From contig JAFYWF010000106.1 of assembly GCA_017558145.1 (NCBI GenBank), positions 1 through 42,261 on the forward strand: 42,261 nucleotides of DNA, written 5' to 3'. Shown here one piece after another: positions 17,605 through 26,119 of the stretch. Under the pieces are notes generated by a model. It was given only the letters and a program-made list of their open reading frames with translations, had not been told where the DNA came from and ran no database searches. The number at the start of each line of letters is the position of its first letter. Positions within the stretch are counted from its first letter, which is position 1. The stretch comes from Lachnospiraceae bacterium. GTDB lineage: Bacteria; Bacillota; Clostridia; Lachnospirales; Lachnospiraceae. The translations under genes and the position numbers were made by a program.

Positions 17605-19908
17605 TCATATTATTCCACTATCAAAATCTTTATTGTTTATTCGTTTGCTCTCACTTTTGTACTTTCTTCCCAAAGAGAGGTTCCAAGAAAGAGTTGCCCA
17701 AATCATACGCGCCGTATCATCTATATTGTACTGATAGGTGTTTCCTGCATATTTATTTAAGAAATCATTATTACGCTTATATTGACCTGAGAAAGGATTT
17801 AGCCACATCAAACCAAGATTAATTCTCTTTATACGATATTGCCCACTAAAGTATAATAATTTTTCACCGGTATTTAACGTCTCCCCGAAAAAGCTATCAC
17901 TCTGCTGATGATAGGAAGCGGTAAAAACAAAGTTCTTATAGAATAATGAAGAGTTTAATGAAAAGCCAAGACTATTATGTCTGTGGTAGTAATCAACGCC
18001 TCTACTCCATTGCATATCATTGGTTATACTCCCACTCAACTGTAAGATATTCCATAACAGTCCTATACGAACATTCATTCCTACACCCAAATATTGATAT
18101 CTATCATGATTAGCAAAGCTATGGATGAATTTATCGTTCTCTCGATAGACATGTGTCATGATCGGATTTTCACGATGATTATATATTCCAAAAAGACCAA
18201 TGTTAACTTTTTCTTTCTGGTAATTTAAACGGAAATTTAAACGATAATAATCGTATGGTTTCAAGCTTGGATTACCTCTTTTGATTTGAAGTGAATCTAT
18301 CAACTGATCAGCTGAACTAAGTTGAGACAACGACGGTGTCATTGTACTAAGACTTCCTGTCAATGAAGCAGAAATTTGTTCAGTGAAAGTATAATTTAAA
18401 TTAAACTGTGGATTTATAGACCAAATATCATAATCATCTTTGTCTTTTTGCTTGAACCAAGTACGGTTGGTACCCACACCAAGACGATAATTCAATTTAC
18501 CTATTCTACCTTTATATTGGAGGTAAGCATATGTATTGGCTTGATTCATCTGTGTATTATATTTTAATGTGCCACTATAAACATTATCAGTATAACTTTG
18601 AGTATGTTTAATACCAATTGTTAACCGTGTTCCGTTATTGAACCCTTTTTCATAGATTCCTTCGGTTATAAGTGAAAATTTCTCACCATTAACTGCCGAA
18701 TAATAGTTAACGATTGTTTCCTTATTTTGAAATTCTTCGTATTCATTCCGATTAGACGTATTAATATATGTTCCAACTGCATTGAAAGCCAAAAATTGAT
18801 TGTTCTTCATCTTTTTCTGATAATAAATATCCAAATAAGGAGTTGTGCTCCGATTGTGTGACCAATTCCTACGATTGGTCATAGAGTTTGAAAATTCTTC
18901 AGTTAAAAGATTTCCTTCTTCTAAATAGTTAGGCACATTGTGGTTCTCAAAACCGACAATAATATTAAGCATATAATCATTGTCATTTTGAAAATTATAG
19001 GTGATTGCACCCCGATGATGAATTCCTTTCTGTCCATGAGGAACAGTCGTTACCGAACGATGGTATGTCCTTCCATCTTCAAATGCAAACACTTCATTTC
19101 GTTTTGACCACATTTTTTCAAAAATAAGATGCTCTGTATTATAAAAGAAACCAAATTCAGATTTCCCAAAATTAAGTTTTCCATTAATGTTGTGACGGCC
19201 AAAAAGCGATTTAACACTTTGTTGACCGTTATAGCCCACTGAACCACCTACATCAAACCGGCGCACCACATAGTTGATAACTACTGAAATATTTCCATAG
19301 CGGATACCGGGATCTTCTTGTAATTCCACCCGGACAATTTCAGAAGGTTGAAGGGCACTCACTTCATCTTGGGAGGCTTTTCGTCCATTTATACATAGTT
19401 GCACACCTCCTCCGTCATTAGTATTTATAGTATTACCTATCGGATTGACATGAATTCTTGGCAACATCAGATTTCTCAACAAATCTATACCATTAGCTGA
19501 TGCATTTACTTGCTTTTGATTAGGATATACCATTATTTTATCCGCAGTTAAGCTCATATTCGTGGCAGTTACTGTCACTTCACTCAATTGTTGAGAATCT
19601 TCCTCCATTAACAATGTCCCTAAATTAACCGAATGTTTGAAACCATGCAGTTCGATATACAATGTTTTATATCCCATACAAGAAATAATCAATCGATAGT
19701 CTCCTTCCGATACTTTTGGAAAATGTAAAATCCCTTTTCCATCAGATATTTGCCCTGCAACAAAAGTAGAATCTGATTTTTCCAAAACGACATTAGCATA
19801 TGTAAGAGCTTTTTGATGCTCATCAACCAATTTGCCCTTTATTGATTGTGCCTTTGCAAATACTGATACCATCAGTATACTAAATAAAACTAATACATTT
19901 CTTTTCAT
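17605..19908 (-). CDS. Outer-membrane beta-barrel protein with CarboxypepD_reg-like domain (barrel 1)
   Basis: A 767-residue outer-membrane protein. Signal peptide about 1-20 (ending AKAQ), CarboxypepD_reg-like Ig domain about 22-105 (GKLVDEHQKALTYANVVLEK, SEGDYRLIISCMGYKT), a plug-like region about 110-215 with LLRNLMLPRIHVNPIGN and VQLCINGRKAS, then an OMP_b-brl_3 barrel (PF14905) to the end. Members resemble TonB-dependent receptors, but I see no clear TonB box. It lies directly upstream of precursor 1 on the same strand and is closely related to the barrel at 23750. It could export, import or resist the modified peptide; sequence alone does not decide. Promoter d lies about 620 bases upstream, with an IS4 remnant between. 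Confidence 0.88.
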   Translation of the reverse strand: MKRNVLVLFSILMVSVFAKAQSIKGKLVDEHQKALTYANVVLEKSDSTFVAGQISDGKGILHFPKVSEGDYRLIISCMGYKTLYIELHGFKHSVNLGTLLMEEDSQQLSEVTVTATNMSLTADKIMVYPNQKQVNASANGIDLLRNLMLPRIHVNPIGNTINTNDGGGVQLCINGRKASQDEVSALQPSEIVRVELQEDPGIRYGNISVVINYVVRRFDVGGSVGYNGQQSVKSLFGRHNINGKLNFGKSEFGFFYNTEHLIFEKMWSKRNEVFAFEDGRTYHRSVTTVPHGQKGIHHRGAITYNFQNDNDYMLNIIVGFENHNVPNYLEEGNLLTEEFSNSMTNRRNWSHNRSTTPYLDIYYQKKMKNNQFLAFNAVGTYINTSNRNEYEEFQNKETIVNYYSAVNGEKFSLITEGIYEKGFNNGTRLTIGIKHTQSYTDNVYSGTLKYNTQMNQANTYAYLQYKGRIGKLNYRLGVGTNRTWFKQKDKDDYDIWSINPQFNLNYTFTEQISASLTGSLSTMTPSLSQLSSADQLIDSLQIKRGNPSLKPYDYYRLNFRLNYQKEKVNIGLFGIYNHRENPIMTHVYRENDKFIHSFANHDRYQYLGVGMNVRIGLLWNILQLSGSITNDMQWSRGVDYYHRHNSLGFSLNSSLFYKNFVFTASYHQQSDSFFGETLNTGEKLLYFSGQYRIKRINLGLMWLNPFSGQYKRNNDFLNKYAGNTYQYNIDDTARMIWATLSWNLSLGRKYKSESKRINNKDFDSGII

Positions 19909-20055
19909 ATGAATCTTAATTTAATAAATTTAATACTTCTATTCCAAAAGCAGGTTAATCATTCTTTTAAGCAGTTGAATTATAATTAGCTAAGTAGGTT
20001 CTTGAAATGAGGCAAACTTGAATAGTAACTTTGTAGGAATTATTGTTTGACTGCT

Positions 20056-20492
20056 ATGTTTCAAGATAGATACGTTTTTGTTCAACTCACAACTTTCCTG
20101 AATAGGATTCAGTTCAACAACTAGATTCGCAAGTATGACGGCAATCGTTATGTAAAGCAATTCACTTTTGGAAATCAGATGCTTGCAATGATGTTTAGCC
20201 AACTGAGTCACCGAGAGAGTTTGCGTAACTTGATTGTTGCTTTTGAAGCACACCATGCTAAAAGTACAACAGAAAATGACGTTCGCATACAAATCAGTGT
20301 GGCTATTATCACTTATCCTTGTAGTTATCATCCAACTGATATACAACTGAAACGCTCAACTTATGAAGTCTTGCAGATTCTAAGCATCTCTCATTGATGA
20401 ACAAAACTCATTTGCGAGACCTATTTGATAAGACTAATTTCAACGATGTGAAAGAACTTGATTATCCTTATTTTGAAGGACTATTTGATTAA
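20056..20492 (+). pseudogene. IS4-family transposase remnant
   Basis: Plus-strand remains of a transposase with a DUF4372-type N terminus: RYVFVQLTTFLNRIQFNN, an in-frame TAG at 20122-20124, then RKYDGNRYVKQFTFGNQMLA and FSQLSHRESLRNLIVAFEAH. The whole catalytic middle is missing, and the frame jumps near 20270 to the C-terminal part (IQISVAIITY, YEVLQILSIS). After a stop, a shifted frame continues THLRDLFDKTNFNDVKELDY to a final stop at 20490-20492. It is non-functional. It lies between barrel gene 1 and promoter d and probably disturbed their link. Confidence 0.75.
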
Positions 20493-20531
20493 TTATACTC
20501 GCCTAATTTTTATTGGGCTTTAATTACATTG

Positions 20532-20567
20532 CAAAATAAAATGGTAGCAATCCGATATATTCGGACT
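20532..20567 (-). promoter_or_regulatory. RiPP-type operator-promoter, copy d (towards barrel 1)
   Basis: On the minus strand AGTCCGAATATATCGGATT (20567-20549), 9 bases, TTATTTTG (20539-20532; one mismatch to TAnnTTTG). It points at barrel gene 1 through the IS4 remnant. It is divergent from copy e, 95 bases away. Confidence 0.78.
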
Positions 20568-20662
20568 GTCTCGTTTTTTATATTAGATTTACATTTTTTT
20601 TGTGATTAGTATTGAATTTAACATATAATTGTTGCGCGACAAAAAGATAATATTTGGTATGT

Positions 20663-20698
20663 AATCCGATAAATCTGGACTACATACATTTAAATTTG
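20663..20698 (+). promoter_or_regulatory. RiPP-type operator-promoter, copy e (plus strand)
   Basis: AATCCGATAAATCTGGACT (20663-20681), 9 bases, TAAATTTG (20691-20698), an exact -7 box. It is the only copy pointing right. Its original target seems to be missing; only a 28-codon frame (20736-20822) and the XRE cassette follow. Confidence 0.72.
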
Positions 20699-20735
20699 CA
20701 TCAATTAATTAGAAATCTTGACCATATACACCTAT

Positions 20736-20822
20736 ATGGATTCATCTAAAATTCATCATAGCATAGAATTTATGTATTATATAACCAATAGAAAATTACC
20801 TGGCTTTAACTTTCAAGCTTAA
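20736..20822 (+). other. Short open frame behind promoter e, doubtful
   Basis: Twenty-eight codons opening MDSSKIHHSIEF and ending LPGFNFQA, 38 bases after the -7 box of promoter e. It has no GG motif, no Cys and no recognised family. It may be the truncated start of a lost gene or chance. The rest of the 20493-20937 gap holds promoters d and e and the palindrome at 20876-20891. Confidence 0.25.
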
Positions 20823-20875
20823 CAGGTATTTTTCAATATAATCGCGTGCACCTGACGAAAAGATTGATGCACACC

Positions 20876-20891
20876 ATGCAAATATTTGCAT
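20876..20891. promoter_or_regulatory. Palindromic operator candidate before the XRE gene
   Basis: ATGCAAATATTTGCAT is a perfect 16-bp palindrome, 46 bases before the XRE start codon. Further TGCA-containing half-sites stand around it (GATGCACACC, CTCATGCA, TTTGCAGG). This is a likely autoregulation site of the XRE repressor. Confidence 0.55.
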
Positions 20892-20937
20892 CTCATGCAA
20901 TACAATAATTTGCAGGTGCTATCTAACTTTACATTGT

Positions 20938-21252
20938 ATGAAGAAAATAGGTGCAAAACTGAAAAAGATCAGAGAATTGAAAGGTTACTCACAGGAATAT
21001 GTTGCTGAATGTCTGCATGTTTCGTCATCAACCATTTCCAGAATGGAAACAAATTTCGAAGCAGTTAAATTTGGACAAATAGTAAGCTATTGTAGTATTT
21101 TAGACATAACTATTGAAGATTTGTTTGCACAGGATGCAAAAATAAAAGATGTTCCAATTAGGTTGTGCCTAAATGTAGAAACAAAAGACATACACTGCTT
21201 ATTAGAAATTCATGATGCCCTATCTGAAATCATCAAAAAGTGGAATTTATAA
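20938..21252 (+). CDS. XRE-family transcriptional regulator
   Basis: A 104-residue protein with an HTH_3 domain over about residues 5-62: LKKIRELKGYSQEYVAECLH, then the recognition helix SSSTISRMETN. The C-terminal 40 residues are helical and may mediate dimerisation. It is the first gene of a three-gene cassette (XRE, HTH, primase-helicase) on the plus strand. Its frame overlaps the upstream-most ATG of the next gene (21240), suggesting coupling. Similar regulators control small mobile elements in Bacteroidales. Confidence 0.85.
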   Translation: MKKIGAKLKKIRELKGYSQEYVAECLHVSSSTISRMETNFEAVKFGQIVSYCSILDITIEDLFAQDAKIKDVPIRLCLNVETKDIHCLLEIHDALSEIIKKWNL

Positions 21253-21263
21253 ATGATTTAGTT

Positions 21264-21632
21264 ATGGAAGTGATTACCATGGAAAGTGCAGTTTTCCTCA
21301 GTTTGAAAGAACAGCTTAACAGAATTGAAAGTTTTATTGAAAGAGCATCTGAAGTTTATCAGGAAGTTGATGACAATTTAGAGATGAGTACCAAAGAAGT
21401 CATGGAAACTTTGACAATTTCAGAATCCACTCTATACAGATGGAGAAAGAAGAATTTGATTCGTTATCGTTACTTATCTTCTGGTGATGTGCGTTATATG
21501 TACAATTCTCTGTTTTTGGCTATAAAATGTTCACATATCCGCATCTCAGCCATGCCAAAAGAAGAGGCTATGCGAAGGATGAATGAATATAAAGATAATA
21601 TTATTCTAAAAAGTTATGTAAGTAAGAAATAA
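21264..21632 (+). CDS. Helix-turn-helix (excisionase/MerR-like) protein of a mobile cassette
   Basis: A 122-residue protein from the ATG at 21264 (MEVITMESAVF), the usual opening in this family; 21240 and 21279 are alternative starts. A coiled N-terminal segment is followed by a winged HTH: MSTKEVMETLTISESTLYRW then RKKNLIRYRYLSSGDVRYMY, the HTH_17 layout of excisionase-like DNA-binding proteins carried by Bacteroides mobilizable elements. The primase-helicase gene begins 3 bases after its stop. No integrase is present in the window to pair with it. Confidence 0.75.
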   Translation: MEVITMESAVFLSLKEQLNRIESFIERASEVYQEVDDNLEMSTKEVMETLTISESTLYRWRKKNLIRYRYLSSGDVRYMYNSLFLAIKCSHIRISAMPKEEAMRRMNEYKDNIILKSYVSKK

Positions 21633-21635
21633 ATT

Positions 21636-23666
21636 ATGATAAATAAGGAAGATATATTAGAAAGGACCAATAGAGGTCTTGACGTATTCAAGCATTATTT
21701 GGGTTTCTCATTCAAACCGGGTAAAAATTTTAGAAATCCATTATATAATGATAAAAATGCATCTTGCAACATTTATTTTGACAAGCGTTCTCGCTGTTTC
21801 AAGATGAAGGATTTCGGAGATGAAAGTTATTCGGGAGATTGCTTTTGGTTTGTTGCGACAATCAAAGGCTGGAGTCTGAAAGATGATTTTGCTGCTGTTA
21901 TAGATTTGATTGTAATGGATTTGAGCCTTACGGTATCAGATGACTGTCGTAAAAGCCCAGCGTCCAACATTAATGAGGTTGATAAAAACGAAGTTGATGT
22001 TGTATCATTCAACAAGTCAAGTTATAAGATTGAAACAAAACCATTTTCAATAACCGAATTGACCTATTGGTTACAATATGGAATAAAGGAGGTTACTCTG
22101 AAAAAATTCCATGTGGCTTCAGTAAAATCCTATGAAAGCATCAACCGGAACAATGAGAAATATACGATTCAGTCAAGTGACATAGAACCGATATTTGCCT
22201 ATTGTGGAAACGGATATGTCAAACTATACAGGCCATTCAATCGTAAAACTCGTTTCTTGTATGGCGGAGAAATATCCGATACCTACTGCTTTGGGTTGGA
22301 ACAACTGCCGAACAAAGGAGACCTTGTTTTCATTACCGGTGGAGAGAAGGATGTGATGTCCCTCCATGCAAAAGGATTTCATGCCATCTGTTTCAATAGT
22401 GAGACCGCCTCCATTCCTACCTCCATCATTGAAATGTTGGAACGTAAATTCAAGCATATTATAATTTTATACGATACCGATGAAACCGGGAAACGGGAAT
22501 CGTTGCGGCAATGCAATATATTGTCTGAATACAATGTGTTCCGTATCGAACTTCCTTTATCTGGTGACAAGAAGCAAAAGGACATTTCCGATTATTTCGC
22601 TTTAGGGAATACAGTCACTGACTTTCGGAACATTATCAACCTCTCATTGGAAAAGCTCTATGCACAAACCTTGATGTTGCTCAAATCCTGTGAGATGGAT
22701 TATGACAATCCTCCCCAAATCTCAAAGACTGTTGTTTCCGTCAATGAAGTTCCGTTAGGAACCTATGACAACCTGTTGTGTGTGACGGGAGGAGAAGGCT
22801 CCGGTAAAAGTAACTTTGTATCAGCCATCATATCCGGGACTTTGGTTGAAAAAGAATCTCCCAATGTTGATACTCTCGGTTTGGATATATCCCCTAACTA
22901 TCACCATAAGTCCATACTCCACTATGATACAGAACAATCCGAGTACCAGTTATATAAGAATTTAAGCAAAACTCTGAGACGGAGCGGTCTTGACAAAATA
23001 CCTCCGACTTATCACACGTTCTATTTGGCAGCCATGTCGCGTAAGGAACGCCTACGAATTATCCGGGACAGTATGGATTTATATTATCATAAGCACGGTG
23101 GCATACATTTAGTTGTCATTGACGGTATTGCCGATTTAATCCGTTCTGCGAATGATGAGACGGAAAGTGTAGCTATCGTGGATGAACTGTACAGATTGGC
23201 GGGAATTTACAAGACCTGCATCATCTGTGTGCTTCATTTTGTACCTAATGGAATAAAACTTCGCGGGCATATCGGTTCTGAATTACAACGTAAAGCTGCC
23301 GCTATCATATCTATTGAAAAGGATGAAAATCCCATACTATCGGTTGTAAAGGCTATCAAAGTCAGAGACGGAAGTCCTTTGGATGTCCCGTTATTGCTAT
23401 TCACATGGGACAAGACTAAAGAGATGCACATATACGCCGGTGAAAAATCCGTTGAAGACAAGGAAAAACGTAAAAAGCAGGATTTGATAAATATTGCAAA
23501 GGAAATTTTCAGAGATAAGAATAAATTCAGCTACAGTGAATTGGTCGATTTGCTGATGGCGACTATGGATATAAAAGAACGGACAGCTAAGAATTATATT
23601 AAATATATGAAGGAGTATAAAATCATCAAGCAAGATTATTCATATTCTTACTTGTTAAACATTTAG
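21636..23666 (+). CDS. Primase-helicase of a mobile element (Toprim + RecA-like ATPase)
   Basis: A 676-residue replication protein. The N terminus (about 1-90) looks like a primase-type substrate-binding region without zinc cysteines (FRNPLYNDKNASCNIYF). A Toprim domain follows: VFITGGEKDVMSLHAKGF, then IILYDTDETGKRES. A RecA-like motor begins with Walker A VTGGEGSGKSNF, with LVVIDGIADLI as Walker B. The last 60 residues are a wing-like helical tail. Such proteins copy mobilizable elements such as the NBU type. It forms one operon with the XRE and HTH genes. The cassette lacks integrase, relaxase and visible ends, so it is probably a remnant or moves in trans. Confidence 0.82.
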   Translation: MINKEDILERTNRGLDVFKHYLGFSFKPGKNFRNPLYNDKNASCNIYFDKRSRCFKMKDFGDESYSGDCFWFVATIKGWSLKDDFAAVIDLIVMDLSLTVSDDCRKSPASNINEVDKNEVDVVSFNKSSYKIETKPFSITELTYWLQYGIKEVTLKKFHVASVKSYESINRNNEKYTIQSSDIEPIFAYCGNGYVKLYRPFNRKTRFLYGGEISDTYCFGLEQLPNKGDLVFITGGEKDVMSLHAKGFHAICFNSETASIPTSIIEMLERKFKHIIILYDTDETGKRESLRQCNILSEYNVFRIELPLSGDKKQKDISDYFALGNTVTDFRNIINLSLEKLYAQTLMLLKSCEMDYDNPPQISKTVVSVNEVPLGTYDNLLCVTGGEGSGKSNFVSAIISGTLVEKESPNVDTLGLDISPNYHHKSILHYDTEQSEYQLYKNLSKTLRRSGLDKIPPTYHTFYLAAMSRKERLRIIRDSMDLYYHKHGGIHLVVIDGIADLIRSANDETESVAIVDELYRLAGIYKTCIICVLHFVPNGIKLRGHIGSELQRKAAAIISIEKDENPILSVVKAIKVRDGSPLDVPLLLFTWDKTKEMHIYAGEKSVEDKEKRKKQDLINIAKEIFRDKNKFSYSELVDLLMATMDIKERTAKNYIKYMKEYKIIKQDYSYSYLLNI

Positions 23667-23680
23667 AATTAACCAAACAT

Positions 23681-23732
23681 CCTTCCTCAGAAAAGACATC
23701 TATCGATAGTATTTATGCCTTTTTGAGGAAGG
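23681..23732. terminator. Bidirectional terminator between the primase-helicase and barrel 2
   Basis: CCTTCCTCA (23681-23689) pairs with TGAGGAAGG (23724-23732) between convergent genes. An inner run of T (plus strand) and A gives T tracts in both directions. Confidence 0.6.
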
Positions 23733-23749
23733 TTATTCACTTGAATTTT

Positions 23750-26059
23750 TTACATTGCTCCATTGTCCAAGTCAACATTATTCATCCGTTTGTTTTGGTT
23801 TTTATAATTACGACCGAAAGTGACATTCCACGAAAGCGTTGCCCAAATGGCGCAAGCCGTATCGTCTATGTTGTAACGGTACTTATTTCCAGCATATTGG
23901 TTTAAGTAGTTTTCATCACGTTTGTACTCTCTTGAGAACGGATTAATAAGCATCAAGCCGAAATTGACTTTTTTAATCCGGTATTGGGCACTAAAATAAT
24001 GCATTTCTTCACCTGTCATCAAGAGTTCACCAAAGAAATTGTCAGCATTTTTGTGATAAAGAGCAGACAAGGTCAAGTTCTTGTACATAAAAGCGGCTTG
24101 AATTTCTCCACCGAAGCTGTTCATGCGATGATAGAAATCTACTCCATGGCTCCAATAGTAATTGTTGTTGATGCTTCCGCTCAGTTGCAGCATATCCCAA
24201 AGCATACCTATACGAGCCGTTAGTCCCACAGTCAGTTTCTGGAACTTTTCGTGATTGGCATAACTATGGATAAACTTGTCGTTTTCACGATAGATATGCT
24301 CCATAATAGCATTATCCCAGTGATTGTAATTGGCATACAGACCTACATTTACCTTTCCTTTTTTGTAATTCAGACGAAAACTGGAATAATAGTTGTCGTA
24401 TGGTCTCAAATCAGGATTTCCCCGACTGATTTGTAAAGAGTCGGTAAGCTGATCAACCGCGCTGAGTTGGGAAAGTGAGGGACTTATGGTGCGGATTCGT
24501 CCCACGAATGAAATACTCCACCGATTGTTAAACCGATAGCTAAGATTTACTTGTGGATTGATAGACCATGTCTCATAATCTTCTTCTCCTGCTTGTTTGA
24601 ACCATGAACGGGTGACACCCATGCCAAGTATATAGTTAAGACCACCCTTTTTCCCCTTGTATTGGGCATAACCGTAGGTGTTTGCTTGACGCATCCGTGT
24701 GTTATACTGTAAGGTACCGATGTAGTGATTGTCCGTATATCCTTGGCTGTGTTTTACTCCAACGGTCATCCGCCCGCCATTATTGAACCCTTTCTCGTAA
24801 ATTCCTTCTCCGATAAAGGAATACTTCTCGCCTTTGACGGTAGAAGAATAATCAACAATGGATTCATTATTCTGGTATTCCTGATAGCAGCTTCGGTTAT
24901 AGGTGTTTATGTAGGTTCCTACCATATTGAATGCTAAAAACTGTTTGTTCTTCATATTTTTCTGAAAATAAACATCCATATAGGGAGTGGTGTTGCGGTT
25001 GTGTGACCAGTTCTTGCGCTCAGTCACCGAGTTTGAAAATTCTTCGGTCATGAGTTTTCCCTCTTCAATATTGTTGGGAGTATTGACATTTCTGAAACCG
25101 GCACTAATGTTCAACATATATTTGTCATCGTCCTGCAAATTGTAGGTGACACTTCCGTTATGGTGTATCTTTTTTGCACCATGAGGATTGGTTGTCACAG
25201 AACGGTGATAAACACTTCCATCCTCAAAAGTAAAGGTCTCGTTTCTTTCCGACCACATATCTTCAAATATCAGATGCTCGGTATTATAATAGAAGCCAAT
25301 TTCTGACTTACCGAAATTCACTTTACCATTGATGTTATGCCGTCCGAAAAGAGACTTGATGCTTTGCTGGCCATTATATCCAAAAGAGCCGCCCATGTCA
25401 TAACGGCGAACTACATAATTAATCACTACCGACACATCATCATAACGCACACTTGAATCTTCCAATACCTCAATACGTATGACTTCGGAAGGTTGTAAAG
25501 CGGTTACTTCATTTTGACTGACTTTTCGTCCATTAATGCAAAGTTGTACGCTTCCACCATCATCTGTACCAATGGTATTGCCTATCGGATTGACGTATAT
25601 TCGTGGAATCATCAGGTTGCGTAAAAGATCCGTTCCGTTTGCTGAAGCGTTCACTTGCTTCTGATTTGGGAAAACCAATTTCCTATCAGCTGTACCAGTC
25701 ATGTTGTCGGCTGTCACGGTCACTTCTCCCAATTGTTGCGAAGCATCTTCCAAAATTAAGACACCTAAGTTCGTGGTACGGCTAAAGCCCTGTAAATCGA
25801 CATAGAGCGTTTGATAACCCATGCTGGAAATTATCAATCGATAGTCACCTGGGGATACCTTTGAAAAGCGAAAATCACCTTTTTCATTGGATATTTGTCC
25901 GTTCACGAAAGTTGAATCAATTTGTTGCAACACTATATTAGCATATGCTAGCGGGTCATTCTTTCCATCTATTAATCTACCGCTAATCGTTTGTCCCTTT
26001 AATGACAGGCTTACCATCATAAAAACGTAAGATATAAGAATAAAATTTCTTTTTATCAT
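23750..26059 (-). CDS. Outer-membrane beta-barrel protein with CarboxypepD_reg-like domain (barrel 2)
   Basis: A 769-residue paralogue of barrel 1, similar over the full length. Start MIKRNFILISYVFMMVSLSL with signal cleavage near residue 23 (LKGQ); an ATG 12 bases upstream is possible. Ig-like domain (GRLIDGKNDPLAYANIVLQQ, GDYRLIISSMGYQT), plug-like part (LLRNLMIPRIYVNPIGN, VQLCINGRKVS) and a barrel with the conserved strand 'SINPQVNLSYRF' and a 'WATLSWNVTFGRNYK' ending. It is last in the precursor 2-maturase 2-barrel unit, 60 bases after the maturase stop, so a link to peptide 2 is direct. Role (export pore, receptor or self-protection) is unknown. Confidence 0.88.
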   Translation of the reverse strand: MIKRNFILISYVFMMVSLSLKGQTISGRLIDGKNDPLAYANIVLQQIDSTFVNGQISNEKGDFRFSKVSPGDYRLIISSMGYQTLYVDLQGFSRTTNLGVLILEDASQQLGEVTVTADNMTGTADRKLVFPNQKQVNASANGTDLLRNLMIPRIYVNPIGNTIGTDDGGSVQLCINGRKVSQNEVTALQPSEVIRIEVLEDSSVRYDDVSVVINYVVRRYDMGGSFGYNGQQSIKSLFGRHNINGKVNFGKSEIGFYYNTEHLIFEDMWSERNETFTFEDGSVYHRSVTTNPHGAKKIHHNGSVTYNLQDDDKYMLNISAGFRNVNTPNNIEEGKLMTEEFSNSVTERKNWSHNRNTTPYMDVYFQKNMKNKQFLAFNMVGTYINTYNRSCYQEYQNNESIVDYSSTVKGEKYSFIGEGIYEKGFNNGGRMTVGVKHSQGYTDNHYIGTLQYNTRMRQANTYGYAQYKGKKGGLNYILGMGVTRSWFKQAGEEDYETWSINPQVNLSYRFNNRWSISFVGRIRTISPSLSQLSAVDQLTDSLQISRGNPDLRPYDNYYSSFRLNYKKGKVNVGLYANYNHWDNAIMEHIYRENDKFIHSYANHEKFQKLTVGLTARIGMLWDMLQLSGSINNNYYWSHGVDFYHRMNSFGGEIQAAFMYKNLTLSALYHKNADNFFGELLMTGEEMHYFSAQYRIKKVNFGLMLINPFSREYKRDENYLNQYAGNKYRYNIDDTACAIWATLSWNVTFGRNYKNQNKRMNNVDLDNGAM

Positions 26060-26119
26060 AGATATATTCAATTATGTTATACAATAAATTTATGTATTTT
26101 GCATCCATTCAATACCATC

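Noticed and set aside
20179..20397. A 72-residue plus-strand protein, and a 118-residue frame on the other strand (19990-20346)
   Set aside because: The plus frame is part of a deleted IS4 transposase with an upstream in-frame stop and a missing catalytic core. The minus frame is its shadow.
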